This document shows positions 11,328 to 22,559 of a stretch of DNA of 64,000 bases, in pieces. Origin of the DNA: Thunnus maccoyii (Eukaryota; Chordata; Actinopteri; Scombriformes; Scombridae); NCBI RefSeq assembly GCF_910596095.1, contig NC_056553.1:24500725-24564724 (forward strand). Reading direction: 5' to 3'. A model generated the notes under the pieces. The model searched no databases. It was not told the origin of the DNA and saw nothing but the letters and a program-made list of their open reading frames with translations. Positions within the stretch are counted from its first letter, which is position 1. Every line of letters begins with the position of its first letter. The translations under genes and the position numbers were made by a program.

Positions 11328-13386
11328 GTCAGTGGAGACACACACACACACACATGAAGAACCATGTCAGACACAACAAGTATTATCATGTGTAGTTTTG
11401 TGTGGAGAGGATCTTTAATGATCTCCAAAATGAAGCAGTTAGTTAACATAAAGCCTAACTCTCTCTCTTTCAAACACAAATGGCCATGACCAGATCCATG
11501 TGTCTGATGTCATTGATAGGAACAGGATATACCTGCTAGCATTTTCTAAGCATTTAGCTGACAATCGATTTTTAGAAAGAGCAGTTGAAGCCTGTAAAAA
11601 GTCATCTGTCAATATTTACTCAGTATGATGTGGTAAAGCCTCTGATGAATTATGTATCCTGTGTAACACTAACACGTCTGCTGTCAGCCTCAGAACATCC
11701 TGCTGACCAGCAGCTCTCCTCTGGGCGACATCAAGATCGTGGACTTCGGTCTGTCCAGGATGGTCTGTAGCCACCAGGAGCTCAGAGAGATTATGGGAAC
11801 CCCAGAGTACGTCGGTGAGTCGGTGCTCAACCTCACTTCTACTAACACTGTTATTTGCACTGATTCAGTTCTGAGTGATAACTGGTGTGTTTGTGTTCTT
11901 CTCTCCAGCTCCTGAGATTCTAAATTATGAGCCAATAAGCACAGCAACAGATATGTGGTAAGAAAACTCCTGTCTGCAAGTGATGAGATGAATGAACAGT
12001 GCTACTCCCTGTGTACTGATGAGTTCCTCTTCATGGGGAATGTCATCAACTTTTGTTTTCTGTTTGTTCATGTGTTTGACTCAAGTTTCTGCTCAGCTTT
12101 CTTACCACCCCTCTAACTTGGTGCCCCCTAGTGGTCGTTTTAATAAGACAATGGCAGACAGAGACCCCCAGACTCACACCATCACACACAGATTACAACT
12201 CTTTTTTTTTGTATTTTTTCATCATAATCCCATAAAAATCTAATAAATTGAGGTTTTAAAGAATTTTGATTGTTTTTGTTTCAGCACCTCTTTGTTTCTG
12301 CCTTCAGTCATTGTTGGAAATATAAATACAACTTATGATAAATTCATTTTCTCTCTTTTCTGGGAATCCTGATTTGCTCATGAGATTAATGTAACTGTGC
12401 AGTTTGTTGACGGAGCAAACTACCAACCTTCTAGTTTCCATTTTGTGGAAATTTCAAAGGATTTCTATCATTTCCTGTTTCTTCTGGCAGGTCTCCTGCT
12501 TTCTTTTACTTGAAGTACTTAATATTAAAAGTTAAACTGTGTACAATATCTTCTAACCTTTTTGATGTGGTAGGATTGTGTTTTTGCTCCCATGTCACCC
12601 TGCTCTAACCTGGTCTCCACTGTGCTGCATGTGGTGTGTTCAGGAGTATTGGTGTTTTGGCCTACGTGATGCTGACGGGAATCTCTCCGTTCCTGGGCGA
12701 GGACAAGCAGGAGACGTTTCTCAACATTTCCCAGCTCAACGTGAGCTACAGCGAGGAGGAGCTGCAGCAGCTGGACCAGTCCGCCCTGTCCTTCATGCAG
12801 ACTCTGCTCCGCAAACAGCCACAGTCAGTCCAAAAGCTCACTTGTCCAGAACACATATAAACTTTTGTGATTCTAGCATCAAAAGGTCAATAAAAGAGCA
12901 GACATACACGTTAGAAACACTTTGAAAGCAGCTCTCTGCATTTCTACACAATGATAATATGAGATTCAAACCACATTGTCCGTGTCTGTCTGGTTGCTCT
13001 ACTCTCATTGCTTGCTTTGGAGAATAGTTGACAGTAATATGAAGAATACTCTGCCGTCAGCGCTCATGGAAAACCGCCAATGTCCCTTTATGTTTGCTTT
13101 AAAAGAAAGCAGATTATTTTGATGACCAGCTAAAAGACAGAAATAACTGCAGCACTTTGATGATAATGAGTGTAATCTTTCTTGATGCTTGCAGCAGAGA
13201 CATGCTCTGTTACTGTAGTTAAAGCTGTGTGCTTGCTTGTAAAGAGTCAACACTAACTGCTGGACTCTTGTACTTATCCATACATAAATAAAATCATAAA
13301 TAATAACTACTGTATATTAACAAAAATCTCTGGAAAGTTTCCATCTTTGAATAATGGGTTTATTGATAAAGACTTCCATCTGTATT

Positions 13387-13423
<37 letters not shown>

Positions 13424-13804
13424 AGGGTTCGGGCCACAGCGGAGCAGTGTCTCAAACACCCCTGGCTTCAGCCCTCAGAGCCTCAGCAAACCCAGACGCC
13501 GGAGGAAATCCTCCCAGTGGAGCTCCAGGAGGCCCCCAGCACCACCAGTAGCTCCGTCAGTAGCCCTGAAACCCCCAGCAGCACGACCACAGCCGAGGAG
13601 GAGGAGGAGGAGGAGGAGGAAGGCTCGGTGACAGAGGAGCTGATAGTGATGGCTGCCTACACCCTGGGCCAGTGCCGCCAGTCCTCCACCTCCACCTCAG
13701 AGAAGGAGGCCCTGGCAGCCGAGCAGAAGGCCATCTCCAAACGCTTCAAGTTCGAGGAGCCCTTCAGTGCCCTGCAGGAGGTCCCCGGAGAGTTCATCTA
13801 CTGA
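11180..13804 (+). CDS. stk17a: stk17a (DRAK1-type Ser/Thr kinase), last five coding exons; 5' part outside window
   Basis: Death-associated-protein-kinase family Ser/Thr kinase; family members phosphorylate myosin light chain and promote apoptosis, and STK17A is largely nuclear in mammals (family knowledge). Joined exons are 11,180-11,327, 11,688-11,814, 11,909-11,957, 12,644-12,823 and 13,426-13,804: 293 codons, intron phases consistent throughout, every intron GT-AG. Visible motifs in order: AAGGEIF (hinge), VVHLDLKPQNIL (catalytic loop; HLD in place of HRD is usual in this family), [36 protein letters not shown] (end of kinase domain), then an acidic linker with nine consecutive Glu, and the tail [29 protein letters not shown] and PGEFIY. 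That tail marks STK17A; STK17B ends differently. Human STK17A is about 414 residues, so roughly the first 120, with the Gly-loop, catalytic Lys and helix C Glu, are missing and should lie upstream of base 1. Confidence 0.95.
11338..11354. repeat. (CA)n directly downstream of the stk17a exon at 11,180
   Basis: About 8 CA units starting 10 bases after the exon end. It is complementary to the (TG)n just upstream of the same exon. Confidence 0.95.
11688..11814 (+). CDS. stk17a: stk17a exon: PQNIL to activation segment
   Basis: Begins PQNILL, contains the DFG motif (DFGLSR) and GTPEYV, and ends one base into the next Ala codon before GTGAGT. 127 nt. Confidence 0.93.
11909..11957 (+). CDS. stk17a: stk17a micro-exon: APE motif to TDMW
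   Basis: A 49-nt exon between CTCTCCAG and GTAAGA. It encodes [16 protein letters not shown] plus two bases of Trp, which the next exon completes. Confidence 0.93.
12644..12823 (+). CDS. stk17a: stk17a exon: C-lobe helices
   Basis: 180 nt, from [12 protein letters not shown] to LLRKQPQ, preceded by TGTTCAG and followed by GTCAGT. It carries QETFLNISQ and YSEEEL, both typical of STK17A. Confidence 0.92.
13389..13420. repeat. (TG)n at the acceptor of the last stk17a exon
   Basis: About 16 TG units followed by CGCAG and the exon. This is the second TG-repeat acceptor in the gene. Confidence 0.95.
13426..13804 (+). CDS. stk17a: stk17a terminal coding exon: end of kinase domain and C-terminal tail
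   Basis: The acceptor is CGCAG directly after a (TG)n run. It encodes [13 protein letters not shown], a Ser/Thr/Pro-rich linker, nine Glu from (GAG)9 at 13,595-13,621, then the STK17A-specific tail. The TGA stop at 13,802-13,804 is followed at once by a (CAC)n-type repeat to about 13,839. Confidence 0.93.
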
Positions 13805-14908
13805 CCACCACCACCACCACCACCACCACCACCACCACCCATCACATCCACCACCAACCTCTGACTGCTGTCTGAAGGGGAAAAGTTAGTGTTGTCACAG
13901 TAACAGAAATAAACCTTCTGATTATACAAATTCCCCTCCATATATATTGTATGTGTACAAAATCTGATTTTTATATAAGCATCTACTCATATATTCCTCC
14001 CATAATGCATCAAGGCTAACCTCGCTTGACACGCACACACACCTCCCACCTCCTAAAAACAGCTCCAGTAGGTTTATGTGTCTTGTGTTTCATTTGGTTT
14101 TTTTTTTTTTCTTTCACCCCTGAATAACTGGCCAAATGTAGACAGTGTGATACGCAGAGATAGTTCCAGAAGCTAGGCTAGAGTTTGGAAATTGAACTTC
14201 ATCAATTTTTGGTGTTGAAGAGTGAGGTCTTCTTTCTACAGCTGCTATTTTAAAACCAACTTTGAACAATCAAAAACAGAGAGAAATTTATCATAGAAGA
14301 GGCAGAGAGATCCAGATGTGCACCTTTCTGGACTGGGCCTTCAAATTTGTGAAGGTGATCTGTGAGTGCACAGAGGGGAAAATGTACCATGAGACAGGGC
14401 TTTACATGTTAATAGATGCCATGGATATTCACCACTCCCAAACTCTTGACATTTATTATTATTATTATATTTTTCCTAACAGAATTTACATTTTGTGAAT
14501 TCACAAACTGTGTGCAGTATCAAGCCTCAAAATAGAAATAAACAAAAATTTTAAAATATTGAGATTTTTGACTTTGAAAGCAGAGCTTGACTAAACAGCA
14601 TCACCGCAAAGTCTGTTTAGTATATTCTTCTGGAGCTTTCCATCATTATCTTCCTCAGTAGATGGAGTTTGCACAGTTGTCTTGGAAACATTGAATGCCT
14701 TTGAAGGACTCTCTGAACTACATTTCCATGATAACAGTGAACATCATCTGCTCAGGAAGAGAGTGTAATACTACTAAAAGCTCCAGAACAACTACTAAAT
14801 GGCTTTGTGAGAGATTGTTTTGTTCAAGAAAAAAATTCTTCAAATAAATATTTGTGCTGTATATCTAAATTGTGTCTAACTTTTTGACACTTATAATTAT
14901 TATTATTG

Positions 14909-14940
<32 letters not shown>

Positions 14941-16820
14941 GTAAAGTCTGTGAGTCTGCAAATGCAGCATTTGAAATGAACCAGATAGAAACCAAGAGAA
15001 GGAAATGAATGCAGCCACAAGACTGATTGATCAACATGTGGGTCCAGTTTCAGTGTTCAGCCGCCAGATCCTCACAGAGCAAGTGCAGGAGGACACATAT
15101 TTCAGCTCTTTACACACATGCACACACTCAGTGTAAAGCTGCAGTCCTCCACACTTTGCCTGACAGAGAAGAAAAACCTCAAGGCTGAAATCACTCGGTC
15201 TATATTTAATCTCAGTTCTGTCCTAATGAGAGCTTTGCTAAGACTAAAAAGTCTGCTATATTTACCAATATCAGTTTTTTTACATAAACACAAACATTTT
15301 GATAGTGTTATTAAAGTATTGTGACCAAGATATGTGCTGAGTGGACATTTTACTGTGTAAAAATAAACCATGTCATAGAGACACTGTTTCTAATTGACCT
15401 CATATGCATATCGTAGATATTTCTCTACTGACATTTCTTATCATTGAAAATACTTCAGGAATAATTCCTTACAGGCTTTGCATTGGGTGGTCAGGTCATC
15501 TATTACAATCATGGAATGTACAATTTTGATTGTATTATCTGGCGTATACTATGGTCAACTGGCAACACAATCCAGTATGTAATCAGATTAAAAAGTGCTT
15601 CATTTACTCATAACTAATTTGTCATCTGGCTTTTAATATAGTTTTTATAGTTCCTGTACCTCAGAATTCCTGATGCTAGTGTTACTAGGCAACATCTTGC
15701 TAAAAAAGAAAGAATATGTTTTACACGGCTGGGTGAGGAGTTTTAAAACCCTTTTTAACATGATTGATTACACAAGTGTTTTTAGCTTTAAGCCATTTAG
15801 CTCTGTAATTCTCACTACTGCTGTCCTTACCTTTAATACAGGTGACATGATAGGTGTCTGGCAGGAAGATGTTCATTCATTTCTCAGAACCAGTCAGAAT
15901 TCTTAGTATCAGATACTGATAACACTGGTCATTCTGTAGACACTGAAACTGAACCATCATGTTTTCTCAGTGACGTCTTGTTTGTAACGTAGAAACAGAC
16001 AAGTCAGAACTAACAAAACTAAATTGTACAACTTGTCTGCTGGTGTAGAATGGTAACAGTATGTGACGGGGTTGGCAGGTGTAAGATAACACTGAGAGTT
16101 CCACTTTACCAGGTTCAACTCTCTATAGTATGTAAAGCTTCTGTATATAGTTCATACACAGTTCCAGTCATCATATATCTGCATTTGTACTCATGACTGA
16201 AGGGGCTGATTTGCAGTTGAGACTGTTTGAGACACTATTTAAAAAAAAAAAAACAATAAGAAGAAACTCACTTTTCAAACTTTTTCCATGATTTTTGAAC
16301 TCATAAGCCAAATCTTTGTTTATTTCTGTCCATTTCCTTGTCTGTGCTGCTTTCCTCTGAACAGAACCAGCTCTTCCTAACTCAACCTCATGCGGTTGTT
16401 TGTATATTCTCTTTATTTTGTATTTGGTGCCATGCTTGAAGAAAATATGTGATGATTTTAGCTCTTGCTGTTTTTTTTTATTATTATTTCAGGTGTTTCT
16501 GTGTAATATTGATGATGATCTCTAAAAACAGCATTTTGGAGTTTTCTGATTCTGTGTATATGATACAAATTGTTAAGTTTTATTAAACAGTATTATTGTT
16601 AAAATAGCCATGTCACATATTCCTCTTACATGAAGGACTCACCCTGCCAGGGTTCAGTCCTTCCTGAAGCAATAAATGACATCATTATAAACTTGTACAT
16701 GTAGACAGTGAGCACTCTAGACTTTACATTTGTATCTATGAAACAATAAGCTCTGTTACTATTGGAACAGATTTGTACATGAATGTCACGTACTGTAAAT
16801 AAACATCTCAAAATTGTGTA
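13805..16820 (+). other. stk17a: Probable stk17a 3' UTR region (end uncertain)
   Basis: AT-rich, with no frame or exon of its own that I can support. Poly(A) signal candidates are AATAAA at 13,908-13,913 (a GT-rich stretch follows near 13,945) and AATAAA at 16,798-16,803 (followed by 'gtgtagagagttatttgtg'). Others occur between, for example near 14,535 and 15,362. The short form would be about 0.1 kb and the long form about 3 kb. A (TTA)n run lies at about 14,895-14,940. RNA reads would be needed to choose the end. Confidence 0.5.
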
Positions 16821-19300
16821 GAGAGTTATTTGTGATCAGAATACAGAATGAAAAGTCTGCATTGAAGCCGGCTGTATTGTCAGTTAACCAGAGAAGAAGA
16901 ATGTATAAGAACGGAGCCCCTAACATGATGTGAGCCAGATAAATTAATCCTGTTCATTCCAGTTATCGGTTCTTCAAACACAGTTTGAGGTTACATTTGT
17001 TCATTCTGCAAAATGTTTTTAGACATAATAAAATGGCAACTTAGACCAGACTGGCACATATGGGTAACATTATTTTTTTTTCTTAGGATGGCAAAGTCAT
17101 GACACACCCTCCTCTGCCTCTGATTGGCTTACCCTGATATTCTTACCTTGACCCTAACCAATCTCACTCCTCATGCCTAAACCTAACCAACCCGACCAAC
17201 GAAGGCAATGAGTATTAGCCAATCAGAAGCAGAGTAGGGCTTGTCCTAAGGTCATAACTATGTCATCCTTGGACAAAAGATTTGGCATACAGGTACTTGA
17301 CAAAACATCATGGTCACGCCTCTTTTTGGGAGATAGAAAACTTCAGGTTTTATAGATGTCAATGCAATTTGATGTGTGTTAAGCTGAGAACTTTAACATG
17401 AAATGAATGTAAACAAACTTGTTAAACAAACCTTTGTTTTATAGACATGTCTAGTAATCATCTGGTACTTTGCCTGAGTGTTCATGATACCTTAATAAAT
17501 TCAGGTTGATCAGTCAGCCATCATACACCTCCAGCCTCTCTCTGTCCAAGTGGATCAATGACCGGACATAGTGTCTGTAAATAACCACCCTGTTAATAGC
17601 CAACTGATTGATCTAGACTAGGCTGATATTAAGTAGGATACAACATTCTGATGCTGCTATAACGTATGACTACAGCAGTCCCCCATTCAAGCTAGCTATC
17701 CATCAGTGCTAACTGTCACCAGCATCATTTAGCTATTTACCACACCGGCGGTGAATCTAAAATCTCAGTGTGAAAGCTTCTGGTTATTAATACGATTGTT
17801 TCTCGTTTCTTATTAAGCATAATTGAAATGATAGAAGCTAATTAATATTTATTGTCATCAAAAAGGAAATTACACTGCTACCAAAATGAAGAATTATCAT
17901 TCACATTCTTCAGCAGTGGATTGGTGCAGGTTATTCTGGATCTGGATTTGTGTGTTTATTTGTTATACAACCTGCTACACAACAGCTTTTCTGCATTTCC
18001 CTGTTTCTCCCATTATGTGAAGGCCTGATTCTTTCCCCCAAAAGGAGGCGCAGCCTTGGTGCTTGGCACTTGATGACACGATGCCAGTCTGGTCTGAGTA
18101 GATGATCATCATATGATTGGCTGAGTACTGATCATGTGACTGCGCTTAAATTTAGCAGGCATGGGACTACTTCACATGACTTAATAAGTCTGACACATTT
18201 CATGTTTAGTCATCTCTATTTCAAGTCAAAAAAGTACCATGGAGTGGTGTGTCTGTGTCTATGTGTGACAGCAGCTGGCAGGCTGGCCTGTCCTTACAGC
18301 AGAGCAGAGTAGTAGCAGTAACAAACTTGTACTGGAGCTATGTGTCATGGGCAGACAGTGTGTTGCTAGCAGTGGTATTGAAGAGTAAGGACCACACTGA
18401 CATCTAATGGGTCTGAAGTGACTAGGGTGACAGATGGGAATGGGTGAAATTCAGGACAGGGGAAATGGAGTGGACATAGCCTCCAGTACACATTCAGTGT
18501 CAACCAACAGTAAAACATGTGAAAGTCAAAACTCAAAGCTAAATTTATTTTTGTTCATGAAGTCAACTGTCTGTCCTTAGGAAGAAGAAACAATGACTGT
18601 GTTGTATGTAACAGTGTATAAATCATTATCTGTTATATAAAATTCATTTTATTTGATCCATTTCATCAGTGCGGTGCCTCTCACATCTGTCTGCATGACG
18701 CACAGATCACTCCTGCATGGCTGCCTGCAGCTACACTACACCTCCGTCCTCACAGCTGCAACTTATGTTTCATTTTAAAAAAGAATAAATTCAGAACAGG
18801 ATTACAAATCGTACATATTTCAAAAATAATAAATAATTTGTTTCTAGAGCAGCAATAGTAATATGTACCTCAGAAAGTCACAATATAATCTCAATAATAC
18901 CTCACTGGAAACAAATCTAGTATTCCTGAGTTCAGTTGACTCACAATGTTTATATGCAGCTCAGCTAAAATTTTACAGCATTTTCATGTTGAAACAACTG
19001 AACCAATGACCAATGGTATTAAAATGTATAGAATAACATAGAGTAACATCAGACTCTAACTCTGATAATTTATTATTATTATTAAGATCAGTTTGTACAG
19101 ATGGATAAAATAGAGAGACATATTGGCTCTGAGGATGGTATGAAGCACAGTGTCCTGGCTGTGTTTACATGAACCATAACACAAAGGTGACAGGTATGTT
19201 AGTTATTTTAAATGTTTTTTCAGCAGCTGAGATTGTCATTATGCTGTAGGAGTTTACAAACACACTTTTTAGATATTTTTAATCATAAATTCCTCCCACA
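16821..19300. other. No gene recognised
   Basis: AT-rich intergenic sequence with no long open frame, no exon-like segment and no repeat I can name. Confidence 0.6.
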
Positions 19301-20850
19301 GTGGCGGCTGCACCAGCGTCAGAAATTAACAGGGGCAAAAATCTCCCAAAAAATCTCAGAATGCCCCTAGAAACTGTGGGCAAAACTGGGGCAGAAATTA
19401 CTCCCAAGTTTTCAGAAAAAAATAATTTTACATTTACCAGTTTAGGCCAATATCCTAATCCTACATTAAACCATCATTTTATTTTCATTCAGTTCATTTA
19501 ATTTCTATTTCCATCTCTAACACACCCACACAAACAGCGCTGTTGTTCACACTATGCTGCTGTAATGATACCTAGCAGAGGCCAGGCAATCCTGCACCTG
19601 CAGTGAAGTTAGCTGCTGTGATGGACTGCTACCTCATTAAAAACGCTCCAACTGTTAAAGAAAGCGACCCAATCCTGGGACGTCACCAACACCACCAACC
19701 GCAATTAAGACAGCAAGAAAATTTCCACTTCTACAATTGAACAATGGAAAATAGACTGGCTTGGTATTGAAGAGGTGAATAAGATGACTTCTGGAAAGTA
19801 TGCAGGGCTCACCCACCCAAACCTAGCCTTGGACAACTAAAAGCTAATCACGACTTTGTTAAAGGAAGCAAACAGGTTAAAAAGTATTCAGCTCATCGTC
19901 ACCAAACAAGCAGGTCTTATCAATTTGCTTATGGTAAGTAACATTAACACTTACACTAGGGACTTTAAAATGTCTTCGGTCTGGCGCATTAGCTAACATT
20001 AGTGTTAACAAGTTTGCTAGCTAACGTTACCGCCTACATGTGGGTCTCGCCAACTGGTGGGTTGATCAGTGCTGTTGACTAACGTTACTGAGTTCAATAC
20101 ATCAAGTCAAGCAAGCTTTTTGGTCTCAAATCTAGAAGATATTTTTTCAGTCTATAATGTTATTTCATCCATGCTCCAAACATCAGCAAGGCTACATTTA
20201 GAGATGAAATAAAGCATGCTAAAAAAACTTCAGCTGAAGTGATTTCCAGAACTGCATCAATAAAGAAGGAATATTACACTCATTGTGACTCTTTTGACAG
20301 TACTTGTAGCTACTATTCTGTAATTTTGCTAAACACTTGAGGCTGTGGAATGCAACACATCAGACCTACAATGATGAAATCATCAAAGTTAGACCGGTTT
20401 TGACTTGTAGGAGATCTGAATATGACATTATCCCTCCAACCACATCTTTTGCTAAACCTAATTAGATCAAGCCCATTAAATATTGTCATGATCTGATGAT
20501 CATTATCTTATGCTGCTATCCACTGGTTTATATTGAAGACTCTTCCTAAATAAAATCTTGGCCTGCATTGTTTTGCATTTTTTTGCTTTTCATATGCTTG
20601 TTATTGAGGTTAGAAAATGTAGACAATTATTACAAATGAGATGGCATTTACTGGGGTGGTTTTGGTTACACACGGTGGTGATTACTGTCTGCATTTTAAT
20701 CTGAGCTCATTTTACATTAAACAACAGCAACTTTAGGCACTATTTACTACTTTTTAAAAGTGCCCCTAAAATTTTGTAAATGCTCCAATTTTTTTTGACA
20801 GTGGGGGTAAAAGTAGCCTCCCAAATATTTTTTAAATTTCCTACACTGGG
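19299..20850. mobile_element. Possible decayed hAT-like element
   Basis: The left edge reads CAGTGGCGGCTGC and the right edge ends TTCCTACACTG, so both ends carry CAGTG in inverted orientation, as hAT elements often do. An internal frame near 19,735-19,920 reads EQWKIDWLGIEEVN and GKYAGLTHPNLAL, then a stop, then further sequence in frame. I cannot assign it to a known domain. No convincing 8-bp target duplication is seen, so this is tentative. Confidence 0.3.
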
Positions 20851-22559
20851 CTGCACTCTTCATCATCTGCTTTAAAACAGGTCGAAGGACATCAACAATC
20901 CGTCATTTATGTCTAATCAGTGCAATAGACAAGTGAAAGACATCAATAATGCTCTTACATATTTTACGACAATGAACTGGACATTTTTAATAACTAAAAG
21001 CAGGAATTATAGCCTATAGCCCAAGTGATTAGCATAATATTTTCACGGATTCAGAGGTTAAAGAAAAAAAAATCGATTGAGCTACTAATTCATGTAGACA
21101 AGCCTAATTGATAATTTATTGAAAGGGTTGAATTTAGAGTCTTCTCCGTGATATTATGAATTATTCATGACCATTTGGCAGCACTTCAAAAGATACAATA
21201 CATTCAGTGCAACATTTTTCAGTATTACTGTGTCACCAAGTCAGGTTAACCAACGATCAAGAGAATGTTCCTAAAAGTAAGATATTATTAAACTCTAAAA
21301 TTGCTGATATCATAGTTAATTTGAGATGTTACGGGGAAGATGAGTCATCGTTCAATTTGAAGCTTTATTAACCTATAACGTTAGCCTAAATCAGCTTGGA
21401 TTCCCCACAGTCAATCATAATTGGGCAAGAAAATTTAGTTTGAACTGTCTTTTGGGCATTTTTTTTAATGAGAAATGGATTATGTATGTGACCTATAAAG
21501 TTATTACTAGGGCTTAAATAATTTACCTTTTTATATTGAAAAGCATATTCATATGGCATGTCTTCTCTTTGCATAATTTCCTGTGTTTTTACTTACACTT
21601 ATATTTTTCACTGTTCTCCACAACTATATGCTACATTCAGGACTGGAACTGAGCCAGGGTTTGAGCTTGTATTATAAGGTCTTATTATACATCCATGGTT
21701 GAGCTCTGAGAGCATTCAACTATTACAAGCCTACCATTCAATGCAACACTGTCTTTTCCTATGTGACATGCCCTGTCCCTCCAATTTGTGCAGAATTAAA
21801 TTAGTTTAGCAGAGAGTGAAGGCTTTGTGAATATAGCTTGTGTTCAGGTCTTCACTGTGCCCTTATCCTGTGAGGTTTTTTTTAAGTTTATATCTTAAAT
21901 AATAAACTAAACTTTAAAATAACAATTTCATTTAGTTTTCTTCACAGAAGTGAATGAAATGTTGAAATATAGGCCTAGTGTATATTTGAAAAAAAAAAAA
22001 AAAAAGAAAAAGTTCTTACACCCCGTGAATCTTTGGCGACCCCTAGTGGGAGTCGGGACATCCGGGTTGGGAACCATGAGAACCAGTGCATCATAAATAA
22101 TTCAGAATAGACATTTTAAATGTTAAAGATAAAGAGCTGTCCCCACCATTTTTGACTACTCCCTACAAGGTAAGTACATAACAGCCCAGGCAGGAAGCAT
22201 CGATGCAAGTAAGTCTTACCAGTTTCACAGTCTCACATGATCATAGATTCTCAAAAAAAGAAACACAGAATGTGGTAGAATAATGACTTGTGATGAGTTC
22301 TTGTGATGCATGAGTCATATGACAGCTATTTTGTGTCTGATGTTTTGAATCACATTTACACTGCCAAGACATGAGATAGTGACACAACATTAGATGAAGA
22401 GGCATAGCAGATGCCAGATAAAAGTTCTCAGTTGCTTTCAGTGGAAGAAAAATTCAACAGTTGTCACAAAAAAATGAAATTGGAAAAAAGGAAAGACTAA
22501 GAGACAAAGGAAAAGAGTAAATTCACTGTCTTAGGTCATCAGTGAGCTGAAGCAGAAAA
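20851..22559. other. No gene recognised
   Basis: AT-rich. Around 22,028-22,075 the text 'acccctagtgggagtcggga' followed by 'gggttgggaaccatgag' resembles a common hAT-type repeat end in fish. An A-run of about 17 lies near 21,990. Nothing else is supported. Confidence 0.4.
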
